Positions 9,258 to 19,083 of a DNA stretch of 64,000 nt are shown here, one piece after another (the first letter of the stretch is position 1; each line of letters begins with the position of its first letter). The notes under the pieces were generated by a model, which ran no database searches, had not been told where the DNA came from, and saw only the letters and a list, made by a program, of their open reading frames with translations. Both the position numbers and the translations under genes were made by a program. The stretch lies in assembly GCA_036961445.1 (NCBI GenBank), contig JBALVO010000002.1, positions 40,366 through 104,365 on the forward strand, in the 5' to 3' direction. The DNA is from JBALVO01 sp036961445. Lineage in GTDB: Bacteria; Pseudomonadota; Gammaproteobacteria; Pseudomonadales; Halieaceae.

Positions 9258-9849
9258 TCGCTATAAGCTCCAGGTCATTGGCCAGGGAAGCGCACACCGA
9301 GTCCTCCAGTTGGACTGCATCGATAGCGTATGCGGGATGGTTAATGCCAGCGCTGATGTTTGCACCATGGTGCACCGCGGCGATCATACTGGGGCTCAGT
9401 TCAAAGCGTAGAAAATGTACTGAAGACGTTTTGTGTGCATTGTCGCGTTCAAGATCCTCATCCGCTATGGGGTGAACGCGGTCACAATTTTCCACCTGTA
9501 CCCAGACCTTGTTTTCAATCCCAATCATATTGGCCAGTTGCGTGGCCCGTTCCTCGGGCTGATCGTATTCGATCATAAAAGTCGCTTTCCAGTTATGGCC
9601 GTCGGGTATGAGTGGGTTATAGGCTTCCAGTTCTTCATTGATGCCGGCCGCTTCAAACACTTTCTCGATACGCAGCATTTCCTGAATCTGGTAGCGAATG
9701 GTCAGTTTGTCCTCAAAGTAAAGTCGGGCATTGTTCCCCAGGGCTACCTGGCGGTTTTTTTTGTGTGCCATGATCTCAGAGCGAAAGACGGGTCGCATCT
9801 CTGCGTATTCTTCCAGTGACCAGAGGTCAGTGCGTGATAGGTGGGTCAT
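9250..9849 (-). CDS. DUF3501 family protein of a rubrerythrin/Fe-S cluster
   Basis: A 199-residue protein beginning MTHLSRTDLWSLEEYAEMR, preceded by a GGAGAC ribosome binding site; a start five codons upstream is less likely. The segments FEDKLTIRYQIQEMLRIEK, NPLIPDGHNWKATFMIEYD and SVHFLRFEL are typical of DUF3501. It is the last of three same-strand genes with a rubrerythrin and a CCG-domain Fe-S protein, an arrangement seen in many proteobacteria. A role in oxidative stress or an associated electron-transfer system is inferred from this context only. The stop codon overlaps the end of hrpB on the other strand. Confidence 0.8.
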   Translation of the reverse strand: MTHLSRTDLWSLEEYAEMRPVFRSEIMAHKKNRQVALGNNARLYFEDKLTIRYQIQEMLRIEKVFEAAGINEELEAYNPLIPDGHNWKATFMIEYDQPEERATQLANMIGIENKVWVQVENCDRVHPIADEDLERDNAHKTSSVHFLRFELSPSMIAAVHHGANISAGINHPAYAIDAVQLEDSVCASLANDLELIAIN

Positions 9850-9867
9850 TGTTGTCTCCTGCATCTA

Positions 9868-11190
9868 TTAAAGGCCGTACGCCATGCGCAGCAGTGTCAT
9901 GGGGCTTTCGGCCTGGTCAACTTTCTCTGACAAGTTGGCGATGTGCGTGGCAGCCATAGGGCAGTCGCTCATAAAGTGATCTGGCTCCTGTTGGTCTATT
10001 TTGCGCACGGTTGGTCGGGCGATTTTTACCGATTTGTCATGGGTTTCCCGTTTTACCGCGTAGGTGCCATCGTGGCCGGAGCAACGTTCCAGTGCGGTAA
10101 CAGCAGTCTCGGGTATCAGGTTCAGTACATCCCTGGTCTTCAGGCCGATGTTCTGTACACGCTGGTGACAGGCTACCTGATAGGCAATATCACCCATGGC
10201 ATTGGGGAAATCGGTTTTCAGGGCACCTGCTTTATGTCGTATCCACAAATATTCAAAAGGGTCGAAGAAAGCGGCTTGTACCTTCCGTACGTCTGCGTCA
10301 TCCGGGTATAGCAGGGGGAGTTCCTGTTTGTACATCAAAACGCAGGAGGGTATAGGCGCAGTCAGGTCGTAACCCTCGTCAACCAGCTTGGCCAATACCG
10401 GAATGTTGGCTTCTTTTAACTTGTTGACTGTTGCAAGGTCGCCCAGTTCCAGTTTGGGCATGCCACAGCATTTCTCCTTGGGTACGATGTCTATATGAAT
10501 ATCATTGTGCTGAAACACTTTTACGAAGTCAGCGCCAATGTGTGGGCTGTTATAGTTGCCGTAGCAGGTGGCGTACAGTGCCAGTTTACCACTGGTATTG
10601 CCTACTGGCGTGGGCGTGATGTCCTTGATCAGTGGTTGCACCTGCTTGCGCAGCGTCTTGCTGTGGAATGCAGGAACGGGTGCCTCCTTGTGTATCCCGG
10701 TTGTCGCCTCCAGCACTTTTCGAAATCCGGCGTTGTTGTTCAGCGCATTCACGGTGATGTCTATCAGGGGGATAGATGTCATCGCGAACACAGTATCGGT
10801 ACTGGTCAGTACCCGGTCTCGCAATCTGGCGCCTTGCTCCTTAAATTTGATTGCTTTGGCCCGCAGCATCAAGTGAGGAAAATCCACATTCCACTCGTGT
10901 GGTGGTACATAGGGGCACTTGGTCATATAGCACAGGTCACATAGATAGCACTGATCGACCACTTTTATGTAGTCAGCCTTATCAATACCGTCGACTTCCA
11001 GTGTTGGAGATTCATCCACCAGATCGAACAGCGTGGGAAACGAGTCGCACAAACTGACACAGCGGCGGCAACCGTGACATATGTCGTAGACCCGCTCCAG
11101 TTCTTGCTCGAGATCAGTTTTGTCCCAATATTTCTCAGACTTCCACTCGATTGGGTGGCGTGTAGGCGCCTCCAGGCTTCCTTCTCTCAA
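9868..11190 (-). CDS. CCG-domain iron-sulfur protein (HdrD/GlpC-like) of the rubrerythrin cluster
   Basis: A 440-residue protein with two N-terminal [4Fe-4S] motifs (CHGCRRCVSLCDSFP near residues 36-50 and CYLCDLCYMTKCP near 81-93). It also has HdrB/GlpC-type cysteine-rich segments. The first ends in EKCCGMPKLELGD; the second begins CHQRVQN and ends in ERCSGHDGTYAVK, so CSG replaces the usual CCG. Such proteins shuttle electrons between a flavoprotein or quinone and a soluble partner. The start is TTG at 11190, supported by GAGGGG seven bases upstream. It lies 77 bases after the rubrerythrin gene and 18 bases before DUF3501, so it may feed electrons to rubrerythrin (inference). Confidence 0.82.
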   Translation of the reverse strand: MREGSLEAPTRHPIEWKSEKYWDKTDLEQELERVYDICHGCRRCVSLCDSFPTLFDLVDESPTLEVDGIDKADYIKVVDQCYLCDLCYMTKCPYVPPHEWNVDFPHLMLRAKAIKFKEQGARLRDRVLTSTDTVFAMTSIPLIDITVNALNNNAGFRKVLEATTGIHKEAPVPAFHSKTLRKQVQPLIKDITPTPVGNTSGKLALYATCYGNYNSPHIGADFVKVFQHNDIHIDIVPKEKCCGMPKLELGDLATVNKLKEANIPVLAKLVDEGYDLTAPIPSCVLMYKQELPLLYPDDADVRKVQAAFFDPFEYLWIRHKAGALKTDFPNAMGDIAYQVACHQRVQNIGLKTRDVLNLIPETAVTALERCSGHDGTYAVKRETHDKSVKIARPTVRKIDQQEPDHFMSDCPMAATHIANLSEKVDQAESPMTLLRMAYGL

Positions 11191-11230
11191 AGTACGACCC
11201 CTCGCTAGTTTACAAGGATGGGAAAGTGGG

Positions 11231-11256
11231 CGGGTTTACCGTTGCCGGTTAACCCG
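11231..11256 (-). other. Stable hairpin between rubrerythrin and the Fe-S gene
   Basis: A near-perfect inverted repeat: CGGGTT pairs with AACCCG and the inner ACCG with CGGT, with one T/T mismatch and a TTGC loop. It starts 11 bases after the rubrerythrin stop and has no T-tract on the transcribed strand. It looks more like an mRNA-stabilising or attenuating structure than a full terminator. It could make rubrerythrin more abundant than the downstream products. Confidence 0.4.
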
Positions 11257-11267
11257 TCGCATTGGTA

Positions 11268-11687
<420 letters not shown>

Positions 11688-11736
11688 GTTGCGTCTCCTT
11701 CAGTTCTGATTATCATCACCACGATAACGTGGAGTG

Positions 11737-11758
11737 TTAAAAATAGCCCAGACTGGGC
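11737..11758 (-). terminator. Probable terminator of the RND efflux operon
   Basis: On the minus strand GCCCA-GTC-TGGGC is followed by TATTTTTAA. It lies 77 bases after the stop codon of the RND permease gene and before the rubrerythrin start, where an operon end is expected. The stem is only five or six pairs, so strength is moderate. Confidence 0.45.
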
Positions 11759-11834
11759 AATCTGCCTAATCAATTAAGACTAAGGAGTGAATTGTTTTTG
11801 TTTATTACCAGTTGAGCACCGAAGGACGCAGGCA

Positions 11835-14800
11835 TCAGACGGTTTTGTTGCCGCTATACATGGCGTTCGGATCGATCGCGGCACTGCGTTGCCCCGTTAG
11901 GATCAGAATATCCTCCAATACCAGATAAAGACAGGGTACCAGGAACAGGGTGATCAGGGTGCCAAAGAGCACCCCGAAAGCCAGAGAAATTGCCATAGGC
12001 ACGAACATGGCAGTAGAGATGGTGTTGTCCATCATAATAGGCGTCAGGCCGACGAAGGTGGTAATGCTGGTCAGAATGATAGGGCGGAAGCGCACGCTGC
12101 CAGCGTGACTGACGACCCAATCAAGGCTTTGTCCGGACTTGCGTTGGTTGTTAATGTAGTCCACCAGTACCAGGGAGGAGTTCACTACAACTCCGGCCAG
12201 GGCGACGATTCCCAGTAGTGAAAAGAACACCAGATCCATACCCAGGATAAAATGGCCTAAAATCGCGCCGACAGCGCCGAATGGAATCACACTCATAATA
12301 ACGATTGGTTGCAGGTAGGACTTCAAGGGAATAGCCAGCAATGCATAGATCAGTAACAAGGCCAGCAAGCTGGTGCTGATTAACGAACCCATGGAATCGT
12401 TGCGTTCTTCGGCTTCACCGGCCAAGCCGAAACTAACACCCGGGTGGCGCTCTGTGATTTCTTTGAGTTCGTTACCCACCAGAGAGTTGATGATGGACTC
12501 CGGGGTGGCCACCGTGCGATTAACATCTGCGGTAACGCTGACCACACGCTGGCCATCGACTCTACGAATAGTGGTGTAACCGCGTGCGAGGGAGGCCCGG
12601 GCAACGCTGCTGAAGGGAACCTCTGTACCGTCCAGGGTGCGAATACGCATGGCCTCAAGATCCCCCAGCGAGCGCCTCTCATCTTCCGGGTAGCGCACCA
12701 TTACGCGTATATCATCCTTGCCGCGCTGGATACGTTGTGCCTCGTAGCCATAAAAAGCCTGTCGTACCTGCTGGCCAAGATCGTTCAGGGTCAAGTCGAG
12801 GTTGCGTGCTCCGGGTAACAGCGTGAGCTGCACTTCCTGTTTGCCCGCGCGAAATGAATCGCTGGCATCGAGTACGCCATTGTAGCTTTGCAGGGCCACA
12901 CGCAACTCCGCCGCAGCACTGCGCAGTTCCTCAAAGTCTTTACCGTAAAGTTCAAACTCGATAGCTTTTCCTATACCGAATGCCTCGGCAGTGAAGCCCA
13001 GCTCAATGGCGTCGGGCACGCCCCCCGTTAACTCCCGCCAGCGATTGGAAAATTCGCGGGTAGAGATGCCGGAATAATTGCGCGGCAGGTTGAGTTCAAT
13101 ACCTATTTCGGCCAGATTGCTCTGTGCATTGCCGGGTCTACCCATGCTGCCCTTGGGGATGAAAATACCAATACTGCTAAAAATATGGGAAATTTTACTC
13201 GCCTCGCCTGGCGCAAGATCCTCGTCGAGTTCACCGCGCAGTTGTTCTGCGGCCTTTTCTATGCGTGCCACTGCTATTGCGGTTTGCTCTACCGGTGTGC
13301 CCTCGGGCATGGTCAGTTTGGCGTACAGGTGAGTGCCTTCTACCGATGGGAAAAATTGAAACTGCATCCGTCCACTGGCAAACAGCGACAGGGTGATAGC
13401 CAGAACAACAATGCCGGCAGCCACCGTGACATAGCGCCAACGCAAAGCCCGCTCAACCGCGGGCTGGTAATAGCGCGTGGCAGCGATTTGCAGTGATCCT
13501 GAAATACGATCCTGCGCCGCCAGCCAGCGATTAATCACGGCATTGTTGCCCACTGTCTTCTCTGCCTTCCGATGTGCCAGATGTGCAGGCAGGATCATTT
13601 GCGATTCGATGAGGCTGAAAGCCAGAGCGATAATCACAGTGAAGCCAAGCGGTGCAAAAAAACCTCCCAGAGATCCTGGAATGTTAACGATGGGAACAAA
13701 CGTGACCATAGTGGTCAGTACGCCGAAGAAGACTGGCAGGGCGACTTCCTGTGCGCCGTCGACCGCAGCCAGCAGCCGATTTTTGCCCTGCTGCTCGTGG
13801 GCATAGATACGCTCGCCCACCACGATCGCATCATCCACCAAAATACCTAAAACCAGCAGGAAAGCCATGACCGACATGGTGCTAATAGATATGCCCGCTA
13901 CGGGAAAGATCGCCACAGTTCCCAGTAGCGCCACCGGAATTCCCGCTGCGACCCAAAGTGCGAGCCGGAAGCGCAAAAACAAAGTGAGTACCAGCAATAC
14001 CAGTAATAAGCCGCTACGCGCATTTTTGGTCAATGCATCGAGGCGATCTACCAGGTCCTGGGACTCGTCCTGCCAGATGGTCATGGCGATGCCTTCCGGG
14101 ACTTCCCGGCGGGCCTGATCCAGATAATCCTTAACCTGGTTGGCGATGGCCATAATGTCTTCTTCACCAACCCTGGACACTTTCAGGGATACGGCTGGCT
14201 CCCCATCAAAGCGAGCTCGCAGATCGCTATCTTCAAAGCCGTCAACGACTGTGGCAATTTCTCTGAGACTGATATTGGTGCCATCCCTGCGGGTGAGTAT
14301 TATGATGTCTTCAAACTCACGCCCATGATAGGCCTGTCCCTTGGTACGCAACAGGATTTCTCCACCGGACGTTTTTAATGATCCGCCAGGGATATCAAGT
14401 GAGCTTTTCTCAATCGCACGCCCGATCTCGGCCAGGGTCAGGCCATGACGTCTCAGCGTCTGTTCGGAGACATCGATTGATATTTCGTAGGGGCGGGCAT
14501 ACTGCAATTCTACCTGAGAGACGCCCGGCAGTGCGGCAATGTCATCGCGCACTCGCTGGCCAATTAACTTTAACGTGCGCTCGTCGGCGGGACCGGATAT
14601 GGCGATTTGCAATACGGTGGAGATGATACTGACCTCGGCAGTAACCGCTTGTTCGGTCTCCTGTGGAAAAGAGTCGATAGCATCAACTTTGCTTTTAATA
14701 TCATTGGACACTTTGGTTTTGTCGACACCGGCTACCAGTTCGATGGTGACCGAGCAATATCCTTCAGAGGCTCGAGAACTGATCTTGTCAATACCCTCAG

Positions 14801-15023
14801 TGCCTTCCACAGCTTCCTCTACGCGCACGCAGACGGCTGATTCGACCTCGGTGGGTGCGGCACCCAGATAGGGAATGTTGACTTGTACCGCGTCGACGTC
14901 CAGCGTGGGAAATTCTTCCTGGTGAATCCGCGGTAGCGCCAGCAGGCCGCCAACTGCCAGTACCATCATCAACAGGTTAGCGGCAACCGTGTTATGGACG
15001 AACCAGTGTATGATTTTGTGCAT
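11835..15023 (-). CDS. RND efflux transporter, inner-membrane permease subunit
   Basis: A 1062-residue AcrB-family protein. It has an N-terminal membrane helix (residues about 8-28), a large periplasmic loop, a membrane block with LVLGILVDDAIVVGERIYAHE (the conserved D-D motif region of proton relay helix 4), a second periplasmic loop, and a C-terminal membrane block with SLLGIVALAGVVVNSSLVLVDYIN. Length agrees with RND drug or lipid exporters. The gene follows its adaptor by 11 bases. No TolC-like outer-membrane gene is adjacent, so it probably uses one encoded elsewhere. Substrates are unknown; the aspartate-containing helix 4 argues for the hydrophobic/amphiphilic compound class rather than the heavy-metal class. 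Confidence 0.9.
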   Translation of the reverse strand: MHKIIHWFVHNTVAANLLMMVLAVGGLLALPRIHQEEFPTLDVDAVQVNIPYLGAAPTEVESAVCVRVEEAVEGTEGIDKISSRASEGYCSVTIELVAGVDKTKVSNDIKSKVDAIDSFPQETEQAVTAEVSIISTVLQIAISGPADERTLKLIGQRVRDDIAALPGVSQVELQYARPYEISIDVSEQTLRRHGLTLAEIGRAIEKSSLDIPGGSLKTSGGEILLRTKGQAYHGREFEDIIILTRRDGTNISLREIATVVDGFEDSDLRARFDGEPAVSLKVSRVGEEDIMAIANQVKDYLDQARREVPEGIAMTIWQDESQDLVDRLDALTKNARSGLLLVLLVLTLFLRFRLALWVAAGIPVALLGTVAIFPVAGISISTMSVMAFLLVLGILVDDAIVVGERIYAHEQQGKNRLLAAVDGAQEVALPVFFGVLTTMVTFVPIVNIPGSLGGFFAPLGFTVIIALAFSLIESQMILPAHLAHRKAEKTVGNNAVINRWLAAQDRISGSLQIAATRYYQPAVERALRWRYVTVAAGIVVLAITLSLFASGRMQFQFFPSVEGTHLYAKLTMPEGTPVEQTAIAVARIEKAAEQLRGELDEDLAPGEASKISHIFSSIGIFIPKGSMGRPGNAQSNLAEIGIELNLPRNYSGISTREFSNRWRELTGGVPDAIELGFTAEAFGIGKAIEFELYGKDFEELRSAAAELRVALQSYNGVLDASDSFRAGKQEVQLTLLPGARNLDLTLNDLGQQVRQAFYGYEAQRIQRGKDDIRVMVRYPEDERRSLGDLEAMRIRTLDGTEVPFSSVARASLARGYTTIRRVDGQRVVSVTADVNRTVATPESIINSLVGNELKEITERHPGVSFGLAGEAEERNDSMGSLISTSLLALLLIYALLAIPLKSYLQPIVIMSVIPFGAVGAILGHFILGMDLVFFSLLGIVALAGVVVNSSLVLVDYINNQRKSGQSLDWVVSHAGSVRFRPIILTSITTFVGLTPIMMDNTISTAMFVPMAISLAFGVLFGTLITLFLVPCLYLVLEDILILTGQRSAAIDPNAMYSGNKTV

Positions 15024-15034
15024 GCGCGGCGGTT

Positions 15035-16177
15035 TTACTGAGGGATGGGGTTGACGAGCATACCGTCAACCACCGTTTGCATGGGGGAGATGCAAACCCG
15101 TTCGCCATCAGCCAGGCCTGAAGAGATAAGTACATCATCGTGTTCCAGGCGCAGCAATGAAACTTGCCTGAAATGCACGCGATTGTCGTTGTCGACTACC
15201 AGTACCTGGTTATCGTCGCGCATGGTGGAGCGGGGCAGACGAATCACGTTCTCAACTTTACGGCCGCGAATTTCCGCCTGCACAAACATGCCCACGGGCA
15301 ACATCGGACTGTCTTGTGTCTCTTCCATGCGCAGGCGGGTTACGCCATAAATCATGCGAGAGCGCTCGTCCATCTCTGCTTCCAGGCGCATCAATTGCCC
15401 CTCCCATAACAGGCGGGTTTCTCCAAAATCTGACACTATGGTAACCGGCGGACGCAGGTGCTGTGGTATTTGTCCGCGCGTGGACACGGGTAATCCAAGG
15501 TAGGCTAACTGGTGGCCGGAGATCGGTAGGCGGACTTCTACATAGTCAGTCGCATAAATGGTGCCGATACTTTGTCCGCGGGTAATGAATTGCCCTATAT
15601 CGACGTGTTCATTGCGCACCAGGCCATCAAAGGGTGCGCGCAATTGCGTGCGGGTGAGGTCCCGTTTCGCCTGCTCGAGGCCGGCGGTGGTTTCGCTCAG
15701 GTTGGCCTGTGCTACCTGCGCAGTGCGGCGCGCATTATCGAGTTGTTGTTGGCTCGCCAGTTGGCGTTGGTGCAGGCTCTGCAGTCGTTTCAATTCATCC
15801 CTGGCATGTTCGTATTCAACCTCCGAGCGCTTAAGGGCTGCTTCGCTTCTTTGCACCAGGGTGAGGTAATCGGCATCGTCAATGCGCAGTAATACATCGC
15901 CGCTATGAAACGCGCCTCCTCCAACCAGGGATGGGGACATCCACACCACGCGGCCTGAGACTTCCGGAATAAGCTCGCTCTGGCTGCGCGGTTGCACAGT
16001 TCCCTGAGACTGGATTCCCAGGTACTCGTCGTGTGATTGCACCTGCATCACCCGGACCGTGGTTGCCATGGGCTGGTAGGGCTCGGGCACCATGGCCGGT
16101 TTGTTCACGCCGATAAATACAGCCAGACCGAGACCCAGTGCCAGTAGCAGTATGGGATAGAGGGCTTTTTTATTCAT
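15035..16177 (-). CDS. RND efflux periplasmic adaptor subunit (HlyD/MexA family)
   Basis: A 380-residue membrane fusion protein. It has an N-terminal signal/anchor (residues about 6-24), a first lipoyl half (VSGRVVWMSPSLVGGGAFHSGDVLLRID), a long alpha-helical hairpin with coiled-coil character (about residues 105-175), a second lipoyl half (RAPFDGLVRNEHVDIGQFITRGQ) and a beta-barrel/membrane-proximal domain. It links the inner-membrane RND pump to an outer-membrane channel. ATG 16177 and the permease gene 11 bases downstream form one transcription unit. YtfJ-like and YgiQ genes precede it on the same strand but with larger spacers. Confidence 0.9.
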   Translation of the reverse strand: MNKKALYPILLLALGLGLAVFIGVNKPAMVPEPYQPMATTVRVMQVQSHDEYLGIQSQGTVQPRSQSELIPEVSGRVVWMSPSLVGGGAFHSGDVLLRIDDADYLTLVQRSEAALKRSEVEYEHARDELKRLQSLHQRQLASQQQLDNARRTAQVAQANLSETTAGLEQAKRDLTRTQLRAPFDGLVRNEHVDIGQFITRGQSIGTIYATDYVEVRLPISGHQLAYLGLPVSTRGQIPQHLRPPVTIVSDFGETRLLWEGQLMRLEAEMDERSRMIYGVTRLRMEETQDSPMLPVGMFVQAEIRGRKVENVIRLPRSTMRDDNQVLVVDNDNRVHFRQVSLLRLEHDDVLISSGLADGERVCISPMQTVVDGMLVNPIPQ

Positions 16178-16242
16178 TGCGGCTCCAGTAGGGGACGCGA
16201 TAGTACTCGATTAATTGCCGATTCTTCGGCTATTAACAAAAT

Positions 16243-16800
16243 TTAACTGTCGATTTTGGATTTTACCAGGTCCAGGGATGCACTCATTTCTGCTTCAGTC
16301 ATAGGCTTTTTGGTAAAATACCTGACGACACCCTGCTGATCGAGTATCGCCAAACCCGCACCCTGCTCTCCGAGTTGCCAGGTGTTCAGTCCGCTGCCGT
16401 CTTCGTCCAGCACGATGGTCGATAAGGGATATTTACGTTTACTTGATTTGAGCTCCGATATGACGAAACCCGAGGTGCCCCACAAGGCTGCGTCCAGGTT
16501 AACAATGGTGGTAACGTGGTAGTTACCCAGGCCAAGGCTGTCCTGTAACAGATCGGTGAACGGCTTGAACAACTTGCTGTCGCCCTTGGTAGCTCCGAAG
16601 TACTGCACAATGTGCACTTTGCCGGGGTTTTGTTCAGTGCTCCAGGGACGGAAGCTGAAATCATCGTTTTCCATAAACAGTTCACCGCGATCGGCAATGC
16701 TGAGCGCCGGTAAGGGAGAGTCCACCAAAGGCACTTGTGCCACCGCCAGCGTTGCTACGAACGTTAACAGCACACTGCAAATTAATTGACGAATAAACAT
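16243..16800 (-). CDS. YtfJ family periplasmic protein
   Basis: A 185-residue protein with a cleavable signal peptide (residues 1-21, ending TLAVAQ). The body has the YtfJ landmarks: ITDRGEL-like ADRGELFMENDDFSFRPW, GKVHIVQYFG, TTIVNLDAALWGTSGFV, KYPLSTIVLDEDG and the closing LDQQGVVRYF segment. YtfJ is a thioredoxin-fold-like periplasmic protein of unknown role and has no CxxC active site here. It lies 53 bases after ygiQ and 65 bases before the RND adaptor. Whether these form one operon is uncertain. Confidence 0.82.
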   Translation of the reverse strand: MFIRQLICSVLLTFVATLAVAQVPLVDSPLPALSIADRGELFMENDDFSFRPWSTEQNPGKVHIVQYFGATKGDSKLFKPFTDLLQDSLGLGNYHVTTIVNLDAALWGTSGFVISELKSSKRKYPLSTIVLDEDGSGLNTWQLGEQGAGLAILDQQGVVRYFTKKPMTEAEMSASLDLVKSKIDS

Positions 16801-16853
16801 ATTCTAGCTCCTGTGTTTCAATGATCGTTGCATTGCTTCTGGCTGATAATTCT

Positions 16854-19016
16854 CTAGCGCCGGGATCTGCGAGTAGGGCGTTTCGGCGTGCGGGGCAAGC
16901 CATTGTGTTGTGTAGCAAAGACCTGAGCGCCGGAGGCCGGCACCACCGAGTGGCGTTTGGCGGGTTGCCTGGCGGGTATCAGGTGCATCTTGCCATTGCC
17001 AATCAAGTCGGATCGCCCCATTTTCTTCAATGCCTTGCGCAGCTCCGGCCAGTTCTCAGGGTCGTGATAACGCAGAAAAGCTTTGTGCAGTTGGCGTTGC
17101 GACAGGCTCTTTACAGTGGGCATGGAGTCGCTGCTGCGGGTGACGCGTTTCAATGGGTTCTTGCCACTTCGATACATGGCGGTGGCCGTAGCCATTGGTG
17201 AAGGATAAAACGTCTGTACCTGGTCGGCGCGAAATTTATTGCGCTTTAACCACAAGGCCAGGTTCATCATGTCCTTGTCTGAGGTGCCCGGATGGGCGGC
17301 TATGAAATAAGGTATCAGGTACTGCTCTTTGCCGGCCGCTTTGGAGTACTTTTCAAACATTGCCTTGAAACGGTCGTAACTACCCATGCCCGGCTTCATC
17401 ATTTTGCCTAGCGGGCCTTCCTCGGTATGTTCAGGTGCGATTTTTAAATAGCCGCCAACGTGGTGTGTGACCAACTCCTCCACGTACTCGGGCGTCTCTA
17501 CTGCCAGGTCATAGCGCAGGCCAGAGGCGATGAGTACTTTTTTCACGCCTTCAACGTTGCGCGCGCGACGGTACAGTTTTATCAGAGGAGTCTGGTCGGT
17601 GTTCAGGTTTTTGCAAATGCCAGGGAACACACAGCTCAGTTTACGGCATTTGGCCTCTACCTCTTTACTCTTACAGGCCAATCGCCACATATTGGCGGTG
17701 GGTCCACCAAGGTCGGAAATCACGCCAGTAAACGCCGGTGAGGTATCGCGAATTTGTTCCACCTCCCGAATGATGGAGTCCTCGGAGCGATTCTGGATGA
17801 TGCGGCCTTCATGCTCAGTGATAGAGCAGAAAGTACAGCCACCAAAACAGCCGCGCATTATATTTACCGAATGACGAATCATTTCGTATGCGGCAATGCT
17901 GGCATTGCCGTAGCTGGTATGTGGCAAGCGGGTATAGGGCAGCTCAAACACCCAGTCCAGCTCCTCTGTTTCCAGTGGTATAGGTGGGGAGTTCAGCCAC
18001 ACCTCGCGCTCGCCATGAGATTGGATCAGTGGCCTGGCATTATACGGATTGGTTTCCTTGTGCAGGATACGAGAGGCATGGGCATACAAGGCACCATCCT
18101 CTTTTACCTGTTCATAGGAGGGTACGCGGATAACGGTGTTGTTGTCTGTTTTCTCAGCATCTGCCAGTGCGCCTACCAGAGTTACTGAGGCAATCTGGGT
18201 AACCGCTTCGGTTGCCGCAGTCTCCGCCTCTGCCGCCTCGGAGGTGGTTGCGCAACTTGCAGTGCGTGTATCCAGGTAGGGGTTTATTGGTTTGGCTGTA
18301 GGGCCAACAACATCGATACTGGTGGAGTCGATGACTCGCCATCCGTCCGGTATGCGTTTACGTACAAAGGCGGTACCGCGCAAATCACGGATATCATGTA
18401 TGGACTCTCCAGTGGCCAGACGGTGCGCCACGTCGACAATAGCTCGCTCGGCATTGCCATACAGTAGCAGGTCTGCCTGACTGTCCAGCAAAATTGAGCG
18501 ACGTACTTTGTCACTCCAGTAATCATAGTGGGCGATGCGGCGCAGGCTTGCTTCTATGCTACCGATAACCAGTGGCACATCTTTGTAGGCTTCACGCAGG
18601 CGCTGGCTGTAGACAATCACTGCACGGTCGGGACGTTTGTCACCCACGTTGCCAGGGGTGTAGGCATCGTCGTTACGTTTTTTGCGATCAGCGGTATAGC
18701 GGTTGATCATGGAGTCCATGTTCCCCGCGGCAACGCCAAAGAACAGGTTGGGCTTGCCCAATACCTTAAATGGATCGGCGCTGGTCCAGTCCGGTTGGGC
18801 GATTATACCGACCCTGAAGCCCTGTGCCTCAAGCAAACGGCCGATCACCGCCATGCCAAAGCTGGGGTGGTCTACATAGGCGTCTCCGGTGACCACGATG
18901 ATATCGCAGCTGTCCCAGCCCAGCGCGTCCATTTCGGCGCGCGACATGGGGAGTTGCGGCGCAGGACCGAAGCACTCTGCCCAGTATTTGCGGTATGAAA
19001 ATATAGCTGTAGGCAT
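16854..19016 (-). CDS. ygiQ: YgiQ family radical SAM protein
   Basis: A 720-residue UPF0313/YgiQ protein. The N-terminal B12-binding-like region opens [25 protein letters not shown] residues with [22 protein letters not shown]. The radical SAM cluster motif CFGGCTFC (C-x3-C-x2-C) lies near residue 388, within [20 protein letters not shown]. The C-terminal part includes [12 protein letters not shown] and [18 protein letters not shown]. The biochemical reaction is not known. Unusual here is an Ala/Glu/Thr-rich low-complexity insertion of about 45 residues around 255-300, absent from the E. coli protein as I recall it. Confidence 0.9.
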   Translation of the reverse strand: MPTAIFSYRKYWAECFGPAPQLPMSRAEMDALGWDSCDIIVVTGDAYVDHPSFGMAVIGRLLEAQGFRVGIIAQPDWTSADPFKVLGKPNLFFGVAAGNMDSMINRYTADRKKRNDDAYTPGNVGDKRPDRAVIVYSQRLREAYKDVPLVIGSIEASLRRIAHYDYWSDKVRRSILLDSQADLLLYGNAERAIVDVAHRLATGESIHDIRDLRGTAFVRKRIPDGWRVIDSTSIDVVGPTAKPINPYLDTRTASCATTSEAAEAETAATEAVTQIASVTLVGALADAEKTDNNTVIRVPSYEQVKEDGALYAHASRILHKETNPYNARPLIQSHGEREVWLNSPPIPLETEELDWVFELPYTRLPHTSYGNASIAAYEMIRHSVNIMRGCFGGCTFCSITEHEGRIIQNRSEDSIIREVEQIRDTSPAFTGVISDLGGPTANMWRLACKSKEVEAKCRKLSCVFPGICKNLNTDQTPLIKLYRRARNVEGVKKVLIASGLRYDLAVETPEYVEELVTHHVGGYLKIAPEHTEEGPLGKMMKPGMGSYDRFKAMFEKYSKAAGKEQYLIPYFIAAHPGTSDKDMMNLALWLKRNKFRADQVQTFYPSPMATATAMYRSGKNPLKRVTRSSDSMPTVKSLSQRQLHKAFLRYHDPENWPELRKALKKMGRSDLIGNGKMHLIPARQPAKRHSVVPASGAQVFATQHNGLPRTPKRPTRRSRR

Positions 19017-19083
19017 GATTGTGGTAAGCAGGCGAAAAATTGGGCCGTCATTATAGCGAAATCAGCAGGAAAATGGACCTGGA

